DNA from: Clostridiales bacterium
Lineage (GTDB): Bacteria; Bacillota; Clostridia; Saccharofermentanales; Saccharofermentanaceae
Assembly (NCBI GenBank): GCA_017554745.1
Contig: JAFZHS010000015.1
Location: 54,244-118,243, forward strand
DNA: 64,000 bases
Direction of reading: 5' to 3'
Under the pieces are notes generated by a model that had not been told where the DNA came from, did no database searches, and was given only the letters and a program-made list of their open reading frames with translations. This document shows positions 34,404 to 44,559 of this stretch, one piece after another; within the stretch, counting starts at the first letter, position 1, and every line of letters starts with the position of its first letter. The translations under genes and the position numbers were made by a program.

Positions 34404-36269
34404 ATGAATCCTGTTCAGGGCACGCCCGTTTTTACAGCTGAGAAGTTTACGGACTTGAGAGACTTGATCGTCCGTACATGCTCAAAATACTCTGAACTTG
34501 ATGCATTCATCTTTAGGCGTTCGCCTAAGTTATCGGAAGTTCACAGAAGTTTTTATGAGTACGGCAGAGACATCAAAGGTCTGGCTACTTATATCCTTAA
34601 CAGTAAATTTGCCGGCGACAGGATCGCTGTCGTAGGTGAGAATGCATACGAGTGGTTTGTTTCTTATAACGCAATTCTTTCATCCAGCTCGGTCGGTGTC
34701 CCGCTCGACAGGGCGCTCCCCGAAGAAGAGCTGATCCAGCTCCTTCAGAGATCGAGATCACGCGTTATTTTCTATCATCACAAGCATCACAAGATGATGC
34801 TTTCCATCGCCGAGAAGATCAAGAAAGGCGAGATCGACCTGCCTCTTGAGATGTTCGTCATATTCTATAAGGACGGACTTTCCGGCAAGACCAAGGATGA
34901 TTCGTGGCCTGAGGATGACCGCTTCAAGGATATCTATGACCTCATCAAAGAAGGCAACTTCATGGTCGAAGCAGGCGATAACAAGTTTGAAGACACGCCC
35001 ATCGATCCTAACGAGGCAAAGATCATCCTGTTTACTTCAGGTACGACTTCAATGAGTAAGGGCGTTCTGCTCTCTCATAACAATATCGTTTCCAATGTCT
35101 ACGGGATCTCCCAGACGCTCGATGTAAGAAGAGGTGACAGGGCTTTCTCTATCCTGCCTCTGCATCACACGTTCGAGAATACCTGCGATTATTTCATCTC
35201 CTCATGCGGCGCATGCATCTGCATGTGTGACGGCCTGAGATATATCGTCAAGAATATGGAAGAGTGGAAGCCGGATGTCTGCATCTCGGTGCCTCTGCTT
35301 TTCGAGAACATCTACTCCAAGATCGAGGAAGGTATCAAGGCTTCAGGCAAGGAGAAAGTCATTGCCGTCGCAAGACCCGTTACGCGCTTCTTGAAGAAGT
35401 GCGGTCTCGATGTAAGACGCAATGTCTTCAAGGATATCCTCGATAAACTCGGCGGTAATTTCCGTATGGTCGTTATCGGCGGTGCCGGAATCGACAAGAA
35501 GTATATCGATGCATTTACTGACTTCGGTCTCCAGTTCTTCATGGGCTATGGCCTTACCGAGACATCACCGGTTATCTCAGTTACCACTGAAGTTTGCGAC
35601 GTTCATGGCTCTGTCGGACGCCCGATGAGCGGCATTACAGTCGCCATCGATGCTGAGGGCACAGGCCCTAAGGCTGTCGGCGAGATACTCACAAAGTCAG
35701 ACTGCGTCATGCTCGGTTACTACGAGAATGAGGAAGCTACAAAGGAAGCCATCGACGAAGACGGGTGGTTCCACACAGGTGATATGGGCTACATCGACAA
35801 GACCGGATCCATCCACATTACGGGCCGTGTTAAGTCCATGATCGTTATGACCAACGGTAAGAAGGCTTTCCCTGAAGAGATCGAGGCGGTTATCACTGAA
35901 ATCAAGGGTGTCTCCGAGGCATTTGTCTGGGGCAACAAGAATGACCGTGAGGCTATCGATGTCTGTGCCAAGCTCCTTATCAACCGCAAGGTCATCGGCG
36001 CCGAATTAGGCCTTACTACTGAGCCTGACGACAGCCAGGTCGAAGCTTACCTTAACGATAAGATGCACGAGGCAAACCACAAGCTGCCTCAGTATAAGAT
36101 AGTTCGTAATTACGTCTTCTCCGAAGAAGACATGATCAAGACAACGACGCTTAAGATCAAGCGTCCGAAGGAGCAGGAACACATCGAGTCGCGCCTTGCC
36201 GAATTAGGTCACACCATGTATGACATGAACGGCAAGAACTTCGATAAGATGATCAAGGCAAATCCTTAA
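34404..36269 (+). CDS. Long-chain acyl-CoA synthetase / AMP-dependent ligase
   Basis: 621-residue ANL-superfamily enzyme that activates a fatty acid to acyl-AMP and then to a thioester. Motifs: LFTSGTTSMSKGV (P-loop, A3), FMGYGLTETSPV (A5), GWFHTGDMGYID (A7, Asp binding the ribose), ITGRVKSMIV (A8), and a C-terminal Lys near KTTTLKIKRPKEQ (A10). The N part shows a FadD-like start (TDLRDLIVRTCSKYSELDAFIF). GGAGG precedes the ATG. Adjacent acyltransferase genes suggest that it feeds imported or recycled fatty acids into phospholipids; acyl-ACP synthetase activity is an alternative. Confidence 0.9.
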   Translation: MNPVQGTPVFTAEKFTDLRDLIVRTCSKYSELDAFIFRRSPKLSEVHRSFYEYGRDIKGLATYILNSKFAGDRIAVVGENAYEWFVSYNAILSSSSVGVPLDRALPEEELIQLLQRSRSRVIFYHHKHHKMMLSIAEKIKKGEIDLPLEMFVIFYKDGLSGKTKDDSWPEDDRFKDIYDLIKEGNFMVEAGDNKFEDTPIDPNEAKIILFTSGTTSMSKGVLLSHNNIVSNVYGISQTLDVRRGDRAFSILPLHHTFENTCDYFISSCGACICMCDGLRYIVKNMEEWKPDVCISVPLLFENIYSKIEEGIKASGKEKVIAVARPVTRFLKKCGLDVRRNVFKDILDKLGGNFRMVVIGGAGIDKKYIDAFTDFGLQFFMGYGLTETSPVISVTTEVCDVHGSVGRPMSGITVAIDAEGTGPKAVGEILTKSDCVMLGYYENEEATKEAIDEDGWFHTGDMGYIDKTGSIHITGRVKSMIVMTNGKKAFPEEIEAVITEIKGVSEAFVWGNKNDREAIDVCAKLLINRKVIGAELGLTTEPDDSQVEAYLNDKMHEANHKLPQYKIVRNYVFSEEDMIKTTTLKIKRPKEQEHIESRLAELGHTMYDMNGKNFDKMIKANP

Positions 36270-36278
36270 GGGAGTCTT

Positions 36279-36992
36279 ATGTCTTCCATCCGCAAGATCG
36301 TTCTCGGCAGCCGGGAAGTATCTATCGAATTCGAACGCAAACGGGTAAGGAACATCAACGTCCGCGTAAGGCGCGACGGTACTTTGTATTGCTCACTCCC
36401 GTACTATGCTTCTGAGAAGGAAGCTGTAGCATTCATAATCTCCAAGCAGGACTATCTTCTCAAGTCTCTCGATTCGATGGCGTCGGAAGAGAAGACCAAG
36501 AGCCTGTCGCGTTCTTATGTTGACGGAGAGGTTTTCTATGTATTTGGAAAACCGTATACACTTCGTGTTATAGAGGGCCCGAAAAACATCTGCCGCGCGG
36601 AAGAGGGCATCATCACTCTGGAAGTAAAAGATCCTTCCGATTACCGCACAAAGTACATGACCTACGAGAAGTGGAGGCGCGCTGCGATAAGGAGCGTGAT
36701 CGTGGATTACTGCAACGAGATATATCCGTTGTTCGCGCGCAGAGGCGTTAACCAGCCTAAGAAGATCACTTTAGGAGAATACAAGTCTTTCTGGGGAGAG
36801 TGCTTTGCGAAGAGGGGAGAGCTGAAATTCAGCTACAGGCTTTTCGAGAAGGATACCGAGCTCATCAGGTATGTGGTAGTGCACGAGTTTGCGCATTTCT
36901 TAGAGCCCAACCATTCGGACCGCTTCTGGGCGATAGTCGCAGAGATCGTCCCTGACTATAAAGAGCTCCGCAAAAGGCTGAATTCCAAATAA
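36279..36992 (+). CDS. YgjP-like metallopeptidase (M48/SprT-like fold, DUF45)
   Basis: 237 residues. The zinc site is VVHEFAHFLEPNHSDRFW: HEFAH supplies two His ligands and the Glu, NHSDRFW the third ligand. The N part (VRRDGTLYCSLPYYASEKEAVAFIISKQDYL) and the KSFWGECFAKRGELKFSYRL strand are standard for the YgjP/WLM branch. Physiological substrate unknown; relatives are found next to restriction systems or as single genes. It starts nine bases after the synthetase stop with GGGAG, so the two may be co-transcribed. Confidence 0.85.
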   Translation: MSSIRKIVLGSREVSIEFERKRVRNINVRVRRDGTLYCSLPYYASEKEAVAFIISKQDYLLKSLDSMASEEKTKSLSRSYVDGEVFYVFGKPYTLRVIEGPKNICRAEEGIITLEVKDPSDYRTKYMTYEKWRRAAIRSVIVDYCNEIYPLFARRGVNQPKKITLGEYKSFWGECFAKRGELKFSYRLFEKDTELIRYVVVHEFAHFLEPNHSDRFWAIVAEIVPDYKELRKRLNSK

Positions 36993-37068
36993 TCCACGGG
37001 ACCATTTAATAAAAAATAGTTTATAATAATTTGATAAAGCTAACTAACGCTATCAGGAGGAATCACTC

Positions 37069-40000
37069 ATGGGTGAACTTAATCTTGAACGAAGCAAAGT
37101 CAAATTTGATACTTGGGAGCGCAAACTCCTTGACTTAAGTACCCGTAATTCACTTCTTAATCTGAGGATCAAAGGATCGTGCATTCCTGTGTTCGTTCCT
37201 GAATGCGCCAATATCGAAGACCTGATAGCGCAGGAAAAGAGCTTTTCGATCAAATCACGCGGAAGCGATGATCTGACAGAAGAGACCGAAGCGGCAGAAG
37301 AAACTGCCCAAACGCCTGAAGCGATCAAACCCGTAGAAGAGAATGCCGAAGAAAAACCGGCTGATGAGGCTGCTTCCCAGGCGCTGCCTGCAGAGGCAAC
37401 TGCGCCTGCTGAGACTGAAGCTTCTGATGAGCCTGTTCAGGAAAAAGCTCCCGAAGCTGAATTGGCGAAGGCCCCTGAAGATGCTGTACAGGAGAAGAAG
37501 ACTAAGAAGATCAAGGCGATCCCTGCCAAGGATTACTCTATCCCGGATCTTGCTGATATAGAAGAATTCAAAGACGTAATCATTAAGAATTTTGATAAGG
37601 GCGTGCTTATCTCATCACTTACCGATGCCGCTCTTGATAAGAACATCAAGACCCTTTACAGAGGCGCCAAGACATCCATGGAAGAGAACGGCGCGAACAC
37701 ACTGTTCCTTGCCTGCGGATTCCTGAAGTGGTACGAGAAGGACAGGAAAGAGCCCTGCTTTGCACCTCTTCTGCTGATCCCGGTAGATCTCGTAAAGAAA
37801 TTCGGAATCAAGTATACGATGAGAAGAAGAGACGAGGACGTCCAGTTCAACGTCACCGTCTCTGAGAAGCTCAGGCAGGATTTTAAGGTCGAGTTCGATG
37901 AATTCAGCAAAGAGCTTCCTGCAGACGAACACGGAGTTGACGTCAAAAAGGTCTTTGCTCACGTCAAAGAAGCCGTCAGTGTTCTTAAAGACTGGGAAGT
38001 TATAGAATCGTGCGTTCTGGGATTGTTCTCATTCTCACAGTTCGTTATGTGGAACGACATGCACAGCCACAGGGATTCGATCTCGAAGAACAAGATCGTA
38101 AAGAGCCTCATCAACGGCCAGCTCGAGTGGGATTACGAGGATATCTCAAAGCAGGGAAAAGTCCCTGAAGATAAAGTGTTCCTGCCACTTGTCGCAGACA
38201 GCTCACAGCTTGCGGCTATCATGCAGGCAGGTAAGGATGAAGGCGCGAGCTTCGTTCTGCACGGCCCTCCGGGAACAGGTAAATCACAGACTATCACATC
38301 CATAATCGCCAACTGTCTTGCGAGCGGTAAGAAGGTGCTTTTCGCAGCTGAGAAGAAGGCCGCTCTCGATGTTGTTTATAAGCGTCTGGAGAAGATCGGC
38401 ATCGCGCCGTTCTGCCTTGAGCTCCATTCCAACAAAGTCCGTAAGAGCTATGTGCTCGACCAGCTCAAGATAGCGAGCGAAGTCAGCCTTAAGGCCAAGG
38501 GCGACGGCGATTATAACAAGGCTTTGGAAGATATTGCGGCTAAGCGCAATGACCTCGACAAGTATGTTAACGAGCTCCATATCAAGCGCGGATGCGGCAT
38601 GTCACTCTATGAGCTGATCAACGTATATGCCTCCAATCAGGATGCAGCAGACTGCGGAACATTCGATGACGGATTCATCAATGAGTTAAATGCCAACAGG
38701 ATCAAGGAGATCGAATCTTCCCTTGGCGAACTCGTAGCATCTTCCGGCAATCTTCAGGGCAAGCTCCCGTTCGTAAGATCTTCTGCGTATTCGCAGGATG
38801 CCAAGAATAAACTTCCTGTTTTGGTCGAAGCATTTATCAAGGCGTACGATGAGTTTGCAGCAAGTGTAGAAGGATTCGATAAGCTCCTTGCAGACAACAA
38901 CTGCAGGATCGGAGGCGAGCCCGGTACTATCGGACGCATAGCAGGTCTTTCATCCTGCGGTTCAGCTATTGCCAAACTTAAGGGACTGAATCTCCCTAAG
39001 GGCCTCATCTGCTGCGATGACACGGAGAGCGCTTATCTGTCATTAAGAGATGCGATAGTAAGCTGTAAGGATGCCGTATCTAAGAGAGATACACTTCTCG
39101 CAGCCTGGCAGCCTGCATTCCTTGATCTGGACGGCGCATCGCTTCTCAGTGAGCTTATGGCAGCCAAGGCAAAGAATGCGCTGATGAGGGGCATGGCCGA
39201 GAATAATGTTTACAAGAAGGTCAAGGCTTATGACCTCAAGGGTGACCGCAAGGATTCTCTCGAGCAGGACTTCAAGCTCCTGACAGATTATAAGAATTCC
39301 GTACAGAATGCGATGAATTACATTGCTTCCGTCAGAGGTTATCTCGGTGAACTCTATAATCCCGGCGCAGGCTTCCCGGGCTTCGATCTCGCACAGACAG
39401 AAGCACTCAACGAGAATGCACATGCGGTATTTGCCGAGTTCTCCGCTTTTGATCCCACGGGATCTTTGCGCAAACTCATAGGCAACGGTGACGTATATCT
39501 TACGGATGCGGTTAACGCATTCAACAGCAAGGCAGCTGGCTATAAGGCTGCTTACGATGAACTTAATGCAACATACGGACTTGAGTACGGTGCTTTCGAG
39601 CCTGCTTCAGCTATGCTTGAGACAAAGAAGCAGATGGCTCAATCGCTGCTTGATGACAGCGAATACTTAAGAGACAGGATGCAGTTTAACCTCATGGCTT
39701 CAAGGTGCGGTGAGTATAAGATCACCAATCTTGTTAAGGCTTATGACAGCGGCGCAGTCGACGGTAACGGCATCATCAGTTCGTTCCGCAAGGGCTACAG
39801 CAAGCTCCTTACGACTTTGATCATCGACAGTTCTGAAGTATTAAGAACATTCAGCGGCCTTGTTTTCGAAAAGAAGATAAGCGAGCTTTCCAAGGTCAAC
39901 GATGATTTCGAGAAGCTCACGAGACAGGAGATCTACTTAAGGATCGCAAAGAACTTGCCTGACTTGAGCCGTGACGCGAACGTATCTTCAGCGCTCGGCA

Positions 40001-42225
40001 TATTGCAGCATGCGATAAAATCGAGCGGAAGGGGAGTATCCATAAGAACCCTGTTCACGCAGATCGGCGAGCTCATCTTAAAGCTCTGTCCGTGCGTGCT
40101 CATGAGCCCTCTGTCATGCGCTCAGTTCCTTGATCCTGACAAGTGCGGAATGTTTGACATCGTTGTTTTCGACGAGGCATCACAGCTCCCTACATGTAAG
40201 GCTATCGGTGTTATCGCGAGAGGTAAGGAAGCGGTTATCGTAGGTGACCCTAAGCAGATGCCGCCTACGTCATTCTTTACCGAACAGGTAGATGACGGCG
40301 ATGATGCCTTTGAGACAGATGACCTCGAGAGCATCCTTGACGACTGCCTTGCAGTAAGCATGCCCCAGATGTATCTCGAGTGGCACTACAGAAGCCGTCA
40401 CGAGAGCCTTATCACATTCTCCAATAAGTCCTTCTATGAGGGAAGGCTCTTCACATTCCCGTCGCCTGACGACAGACAGTCAAAGGTCACGCTTGTTGAC
40501 TGCGGAGGTTCGTTCGATTCAGGTAAGACGAGGACCAATAAGATCGAAGCACAGGCCGTTATCGATGAGATCACGGCAAGAGCTCACGATCCCGAACTCT
40601 CGAAATACAGTGTCGGCGTAGTTACGTTTAATATCCAGCAGCAGGCGCTTATCGAAGACCTATTGGATCTGGCAGCGAGCAAGGATCCCGTGCTTGAGAA
40701 GTGGGCATTCGGAAGCGAAGAGCCGGTATTCATCAAGAACTTAGAGAACGTCCAGGGCGATGAGCGCGACGTTATATTGTTCTCCGTAGGATACGGTAAG
40801 GATGAGACAGGCAAGCTCATAATGAACTTCGGTCCTTTGAACAGGGAAGGCGGCTGGAGAAGACTCAATGTTGCAGTTACAAGATCCAGGATCGAGATGA
40901 AGGTATTCTCGTCGATCTCGCCTGAGGAGATCCGTCTCACGGATACATCTTCAGAAGGCGTAAGAGCATTTAAGAGATTCCTCCAGTATGCTGCAGGCAG
41001 CACTGTCTGGGATTCAGATATCGCATCCACAGGCAGTTCGTCTGATAAGTCAGGCACTCCTCTGATCGACAGAAATGCGGCATTTACCGGCATCGCAGAT
41101 GACATCTGCAAGCGGTTCAAGGCTATCGGATACGATACTGACAAGGGCGTAGGAAAGTCCGGATTCAAGATCGATATCGGTGTTGTATCTCCCGAACAGG
41201 AAGGTACATATTGCCTTGGTATCCTGCTCGACGGCCCTGTCTATGCGGCATCCGGAACGACCACTTCAAGAGAAGTCTCGCAGATGTCCATGCTCAAGGG
41301 CTTCGGCTGGAATATCGTAAGGATCTGGTCTCTCGAATGGTGGGAAAACCCTGACGGAGTTTTCGACAAGCTCGTAGAGCTGATAAATAAATCCAAGAAG
41401 CCTGATGAGACTGAAGAAGCACCGGCGGGAGAAGCTGTTCCGGCTGAAGCATCTGAAGAGGCAGCGCCCGAAGAAACTGCAGCAGATGAGAATGACGGAC
41501 CTGAAGTTATCATTTACGGCGCAACGACCGAAGACGAACCGGAAGAACCGGAAGGATCGGACGATCAGGCTCAAAAAAAAACTGACGACGTAGAGAGCGC
41601 AAATCCCGAGGTCTTATATCAGGCGGCAAGCATTAAGCCGAGGCTTATGAGCGCGGCTGAATTCTGCGATCCGATGAACACGAAGTATCTGCAGTCAAGC
41701 GTTGTCGCTATCGTGGACCAGGAATCTCCTGTAAGTTCTGACGTGCTCGCTAAAGAGCTGATCTCTCTTGCTGGCCTGACCAAGATGACACCGAAGCTGC
41801 GTGACCGCTGTTCTTATCTCGTTAAGAGCATCGAGAAGAGCTCTGGCCTCAGATATACTACACAGAGGCTCGATCCTTCTTCGGAGGATGAGGATGCCGA
41901 GGTCATCTTCCTTTGGAAAGAGGGCACAGAGATCGGCAAAGTAATGGATTTCTTCAGAGTCCCTGCTGAAGGTGAGAAGCCGAGAAAAGCTTCAGACATT
42001 CCTGTCCAGGAAGCCGCGTGTGCCGCCCATTATCTTGCAAAGTCACAGTACGGAATGCCCTATGCCAATCTTATCGTAGAGACCTGCAAGGCTTTGGGCT
42101 TTACGAGAGCTCCCGAAGATTCAGATAACTATAAGCTCGGAAAGCGCGCTGTGGATTACTGCATCCGCCAGGAACTTTTGGTACTGGATGACGATCAGTT
42201 TGTTAAAGCCTGTGAGATGGTATAA
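37069..42225 (+). CDS. DUF4011 superfamily I helicase with Vsr-like nuclease and DUF3320-type end
   Basis: 1,718 residues. N-terminal DUF4011 domain (WERKLLDLSTRNSLLNLR), interrupted by a Glu/Ala-rich disordered insert (about 70-145). Then an SF1 helicase of the UPF1/DNA2-like AAA_11/AAA_12 kind: Walker A HGPPGTGKS near residue 398, motif II VFDEASQLP near 1032, motif III GDPKQMPP, motif V NVQGDERDVI, motif VI LNVAVTRSR. Residues of about 1345-1440 match the MTES_1575/Vsr-like endonuclease module (KIDIGVV, LGILLDGPVY, LKGFGWNIVRIWSLEWW). A second acidic linker and a C-terminal DUF3320-type region follow. Relatives occur in defence islands, but also widely as chromosomal single genes. AGGAGG precedes the ATG. 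Confidence 0.87.
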   Translation: MGELNLERSKVKFDTWERKLLDLSTRNSLLNLRIKGSCIPVFVPECANIEDLIAQEKSFSIKSRGSDDLTEETEAAEETAQTPEAIKPVEENAEEKPADEAASQALPAEATAPAETEASDEPVQEKAPEAELAKAPEDAVQEKKTKKIKAIPAKDYSIPDLADIEEFKDVIIKNFDKGVLISSLTDAALDKNIKTLYRGAKTSMEENGANTLFLACGFLKWYEKDRKEPCFAPLLLIPVDLVKKFGIKYTMRRRDEDVQFNVTVSEKLRQDFKVEFDEFSKELPADEHGVDVKKVFAHVKEAVSVLKDWEVIESCVLGLFSFSQFVMWNDMHSHRDSISKNKIVKSLINGQLEWDYEDISKQGKVPEDKVFLPLVADSSQLAAIMQAGKDEGASFVLHGPPGTGKSQTITSIIANCLASGKKVLFAAEKKAALDVVYKRLEKIGIAPFCLELHSNKVRKSYVLDQLKIASEVSLKAKGDGDYNKALEDIAAKRNDLDKYVNELHIKRGCGMSLYELINVYASNQDAADCGTFDDGFINELNANRIKEIESSLGELVASSGNLQGKLPFVRSSAYSQDAKNKLPVLVEAFIKAYDEFAASVEGFDKLLADNNCRIGGEPGTIGRIAGLSSCGSAIAKLKGLNLPKGLICCDDTESAYLSLRDAIVSCKDAVSKRDTLLAAWQPAFLDLDGASLLSELMAAKAKNALMRGMAENNVYKKVKAYDLKGDRKDSLEQDFKLLTDYKNSVQNAMNYIASVRGYLGELYNPGAGFPGFDLAQTEALNENAHAVFAEFSAFDPTGSLRKLIGNGDVYLTDAVNAFNSKAAGYKAAYDELNATYGLEYGAFEPASAMLETKKQMAQSLLDDSEYLRDRMQFNLMASRCGEYKITNLVKAYDSGAVDGNGIISSFRKGYSKLLTTLIIDSSEVLRTFSGLVFEKKISELSKVNDDFEKLTRQEIYLRIAKNLPDLSRDANVSSALGILQHAIKSSGRGVSIRTLFTQIGELILKLCPCVLMSPLSCAQFLDPDKCGMFDIVVFDEASQLPTCKAIGVIARGKEAVIVGDPKQMPPTSFFTEQVDDGDDAFETDDLESILDDCLAVSMPQMYLEWHYRSRHESLITFSNKSFYEGRLFTFPSPDDRQSKVTLVDCGGSFDSGKTRTNKIEAQAVIDEITARAHDPELSKYSVGVVTFNIQQQALIEDLLDLAASKDPVLEKWAFGSEEPVFIKNLENVQGDERDVILFSVGYGKDETGKLIMNFGPLNREGGWRRLNVAVTRSRIEMKVFSSISPEEIRLTDTSSEGVRAFKRFLQYAAGSTVWDSDIASTGSSSDKSGTPLIDRNAAFTGIADDICKRFKAIGYDTDKGVGKSGFKIDIGVVSPEQEGTYCLGILLDGPVYAASGTTTSREVSQMSMLKGFGWNIVRIWSLEWWENPDGVFDKLVELINKSKKPDETEEAPAGEAVPAEASEEAAPEETAADENDGPEVIIYGATTEDEPEEPEGSDDQAQKKTDDVESANPEVLYQAASIKPRLMSAAEFCDPMNTKYLQSSVVAIVDQESPVSSDVLAKELISLAGLTKMTPKLRDRCSYLVKSIEKSSGLRYTTQRLDPSSEDEDAEVIFLWKEGTEIGKVMDFFRVPAEGEKPRKASDIPVQEAACAAHYLAKSQYGMPYANLIVETCKALGFTRAPEDSDNYKLGKRAVDYCIRQELLVLDDDQFVKACEMV

Positions 42226-42226
42226 T
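42218..42226 (+). promoter_or_regulatory. Extended -10 promoter at the end of the helicase gene
   Basis: TGG-TATAAT spans the helicase stop codon (TAA at 42223-42225). Seven bases separate it from the next ATG, so the mRNA is predicted to begin at or one base from the start codon. Confidence 0.6.
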
Positions 42227-42233
42227 AGCCGTT

Positions 42234-42803
42234 ATGAATGAAGAAGATAACAGCCTGATCAATGACAGCGTTGAGGAGACTCCGCTTTATGAGCGGCCGG
42301 GAGTTTTAGATCCCGACCGTAATATTCCCATTAACCGTAAGTCGGGCGATTATGTAAACGTCCATTACGATAATGAGAAGAAGGGTTATCTCAAGGATTC
42401 GGATTCTCCGGAGTTTACGGAGAATTCGGTCAACGCCATGGATCCCTTTGAAGACAGCGATCTTATCAGCGGTTTTATCAGGCCGAAGTCTACAGGTGTT
42501 AAGTCCGGAGCAAAGAAAGTAGAGAGCAAGATCTTTACGCCCGAGACTGACTTGGAGCCGGTTAAGAAAAAGGTCAGGAAGACTCTTCCACAGGAAGAAC
42601 CGCAGCCTGTCTATGTCGCTGAAGAGGATGCAGCAGCTTCAACTGATTATATTGCTGATGCAATGAGCGGCGTGGATACTGTCGAGAAGAAAACAGATGA
42701 TTCTGATGCGACTGAAGCATCAACACTCAAGATGCTTATCTATCTTCTGGCGGTAGTCATAACAGTCGAGATCGCGGGCATAGCGTTTTTGATCTTACTT
42801 TGA
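42234..42803 (+). CDS. Acidic tail-anchored membrane protein
   Basis: 189 residues: a long polar, acidic, probably disordered N part (many Asp, Glu, Ser, Pro) and one C-terminal membrane helix (about 165-189) that runs to the last residue. The layout is that of a tail-anchored or single-pass protein with a cytoplasmic head. There is no ribosome site; an extended -10 lies seven bases before the ATG. Family not recognised. It follows the helicase gene by eight bases. Confidence 0.6.
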   Translation: MNEEDNSLINDSVEETPLYERPGVLDPDRNIPINRKSGDYVNVHYDNEKKGYLKDSDSPEFTENSVNAMDPFEDSDLISGFIRPKSTGVKSGAKKVESKIFTPETDLEPVKKKVRKTLPQEEPQPVYVAEEDAAASTDYIADAMSGVDTVEKKTDDSDATEASTLKMLIYLLAVVITVEIAGIAFLILL

Positions 42804-42824
42804 TTTTTCCGGCAATACAAAAAA

Positions 42825-42846
42825 GCCGCGGAAGTTTATCCGCGGC
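42825..42846. terminator. Bidirectional terminator
   Basis: GCCGCGGA pairs with TCCGCGGC over a six-base loop, with A and T tracts on either side; serves the tail-anchored protein gene and convergent uraA. Confidence 0.9.
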
Positions 42847-42869
42847 TTTTCGTTTTAAAGAAATATGAA

Positions 42870-44363
42870 TTACTTCTTTCCTTTATTTTTTTCTTTTTGG
42901 ACCGGCTCAGATTTCAGAGTAGAATTCTTAGACTGGGCGGCCTCCTGTTTGTCCTCGAAAACATAGTCCTTGCCCGGAAGTGCTGCGTTGAGAATGATAC
43001 CAACGAGAGATCCTACTGCGAGACCTGAAAGGGAGATAGCAACAGTACCGATCTGGAAATCGATCGAGCCCGCAGCGCTGTAAGTGATACCGATGGAAAG
43101 AACGAGGATAATAGCTGCGATGATGACATTGCGTGCCTTGGAGAAATCAACCTGGTTCTCGACAACGTTTCTTACACCGACAGCGGAGATCATACCGTAG
43201 AGAACGAGTGAGATACCGCCGACTACAGGTGTGGGGATCGCAGAGATGCATGCTGCAAGCTTAGGTGAGAAGGAGAAGCAGATTGCAAAGACAGCTGCGA
43301 GTCTTACTACCATAGGATCGTAGACCTTGGAAAGAGTAAGAACGCCTGTGTTCTCACCGTATGTTGTATTGGCAGGAGCACCGAAGAGTGAAGCGAGTGT
43401 AGTAGCAAGACCGTCGCCGATGAGTGTCCTGTGAAGTCCGGGATCCTTGATGAAGTTTCTGTCAACTGTAGAAGAGATAGCGGAGATATCGCCGATATGC
43501 TCAACGATCGTAGCAAGAGAAATAGGTACGATTGTGATTATAGAAGTTAAGAGAAGTCCGCTGTTAGCTGTTCCGCTGGTAAAGATATTGAAGACAGTGT
43601 CTTTATAAGCGAAAGGCATGCCAATCCATTTAGCATTCTGAATAGCCTTAACACTGGCTGTGGAGAATAACTGGAAATTAGGATTGCCTGCAATACAATA
43701 ATAGTTTGCTGCAGCATCGCCTGCGCCAACAGTTACTATGCGGCTGTTCATAAGAGCGAGGAAAACACAGAGTGCGCAAGCACCGAGAACACCTAAAAGG
43801 ATAGGTGTGATCCTGATCATACCCTTACCCCAGATGTTGCAGATAACGATGATGAGGATTGCTACGATGGCGATGGGCCAGTTGGTTGCGCAGCTGTTGA
43901 TAGCTGTACCGGAAAGGCAGAGACCTATAGCAATGATGATAGGACCTGTTACGATAGGCGGGAAGAACTTCATTACGCGGTTAACGCCGAATGCCTTGAT
44001 AAGGCCTGCAAGGACAAGATATACAAGTCCTGCGATAGCGACACCGAAGCAGGCATAAGGAAGAAGCTCGGCCTTTGTCATACCGTCTGCTTCCAGACCG
44101 GAGATTGCGAAGTAACCTGCGAGGAAAGCGAATGAAGAACCTAAGAATGCAGGAACCTTTCTCTTAGAGATCAGGTGGAACAGTAATGTTCCCAAACCTG
44201 CGAAAAGAAGTGTAGCTGACACCGACAGTCCGGTGAGAGCAGGAACGAGGACAGTCGATCCGAACATTGCGAACATGTGTTGGAAACCGAGTACGACTAC
44301 TCGACCGGCGCCCAAGGATTTCGCGTCATAAACCGGACCGTCCATAACTTTGGATTTACCCAT
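42870..44363 (-). CDS. uraA: Uracil/xanthine permease, NCS2 family
   Basis: 497 residues, about 14 membrane segments. Start LGFQHMFAMFGSTVLVPALTGLS and the central GLATTLASLFGAPANTTYGENTGVL segment are the signature of UraA-type uracil:H+ symporters; the Glu in GENTG binds the base. The C terminus is Lys-rich and cytoplasmic, with an extension of about 30 residues (KQEAAQSKNSTLKSEP). GGAGGG precedes the ATG. It is divergent from upp, which converts the imported uracil to UMP, so both serve pyrimidine salvage. No PyrR-type attenuator was seen in the leader. Confidence 0.93.
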   Translation of the reverse strand: MGKSKVMDGPVYDAKSLGAGRVVVLGFQHMFAMFGSTVLVPALTGLSVSATLLFAGLGTLLFHLISKRKVPAFLGSSFAFLAGYFAISGLEADGMTKAELLPYACFGVAIAGLVYLVLAGLIKAFGVNRVMKFFPPIVTGPIIIAIGLCLSGTAINSCATNWPIAIVAILIIVICNIWGKGMIRITPILLGVLGACALCVFLALMNSRIVTVGAGDAAANYYCIAGNPNFQLFSTASVKAIQNAKWIGMPFAYKDTVFNIFTSGTANSGLLLTSIITIVPISLATIVEHIGDISAISSTVDRNFIKDPGLHRTLIGDGLATTLASLFGAPANTTYGENTGVLTLSKVYDPMVVRLAAVFAICFSFSPKLAACISAIPTPVVGGISLVLYGMISAVGVRNVVENQVDFSKARNVIIAAIILVLSIGITYSAAGSIDFQIGTVAISLSGLAVGSLVGIILNAALPGKDYVFEDKQEAAQSKNSTLKSEPVQKEKNKGKK

Positions 44364-44476
44364 AACAGACCCTCCCTGGATAGATTATTAGGTTTATAAT
44401 AGCACTCTTAATTAAAAATCAACCCACATTTTGTCATTTGTTTGTAATATTTTTCGAAGTGCCGCAGCTTTGTTTA

Positions 44477-44504
44477 TTGACTTAAAAATTGATTAATCTA
44501 AAAT
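44477..44504 (+). promoter_or_regulatory. Promoter of upp
   Basis: -35 TTGACT (44477-44482), 16-bp spacer, -10 TAAAAT (44499-44504). The divergent uraA promoter is probably TTGATT with TATAAA on the minus strand in the same intergenic region. Confidence 0.6.
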
Positions 44505-44559
44505 AGTCCAAAAGGTTGCGATAAGCCTTATACTTTCCGATGTGAAAAGGAGATTATCT

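Noticed and set aside
44364..44559. PyrR-type attenuator between uraA and upp
   Set aside because: No anti-terminator/terminator pair or PyrR-binding hairpin seen; ordinary divergent promoters explain the gap.
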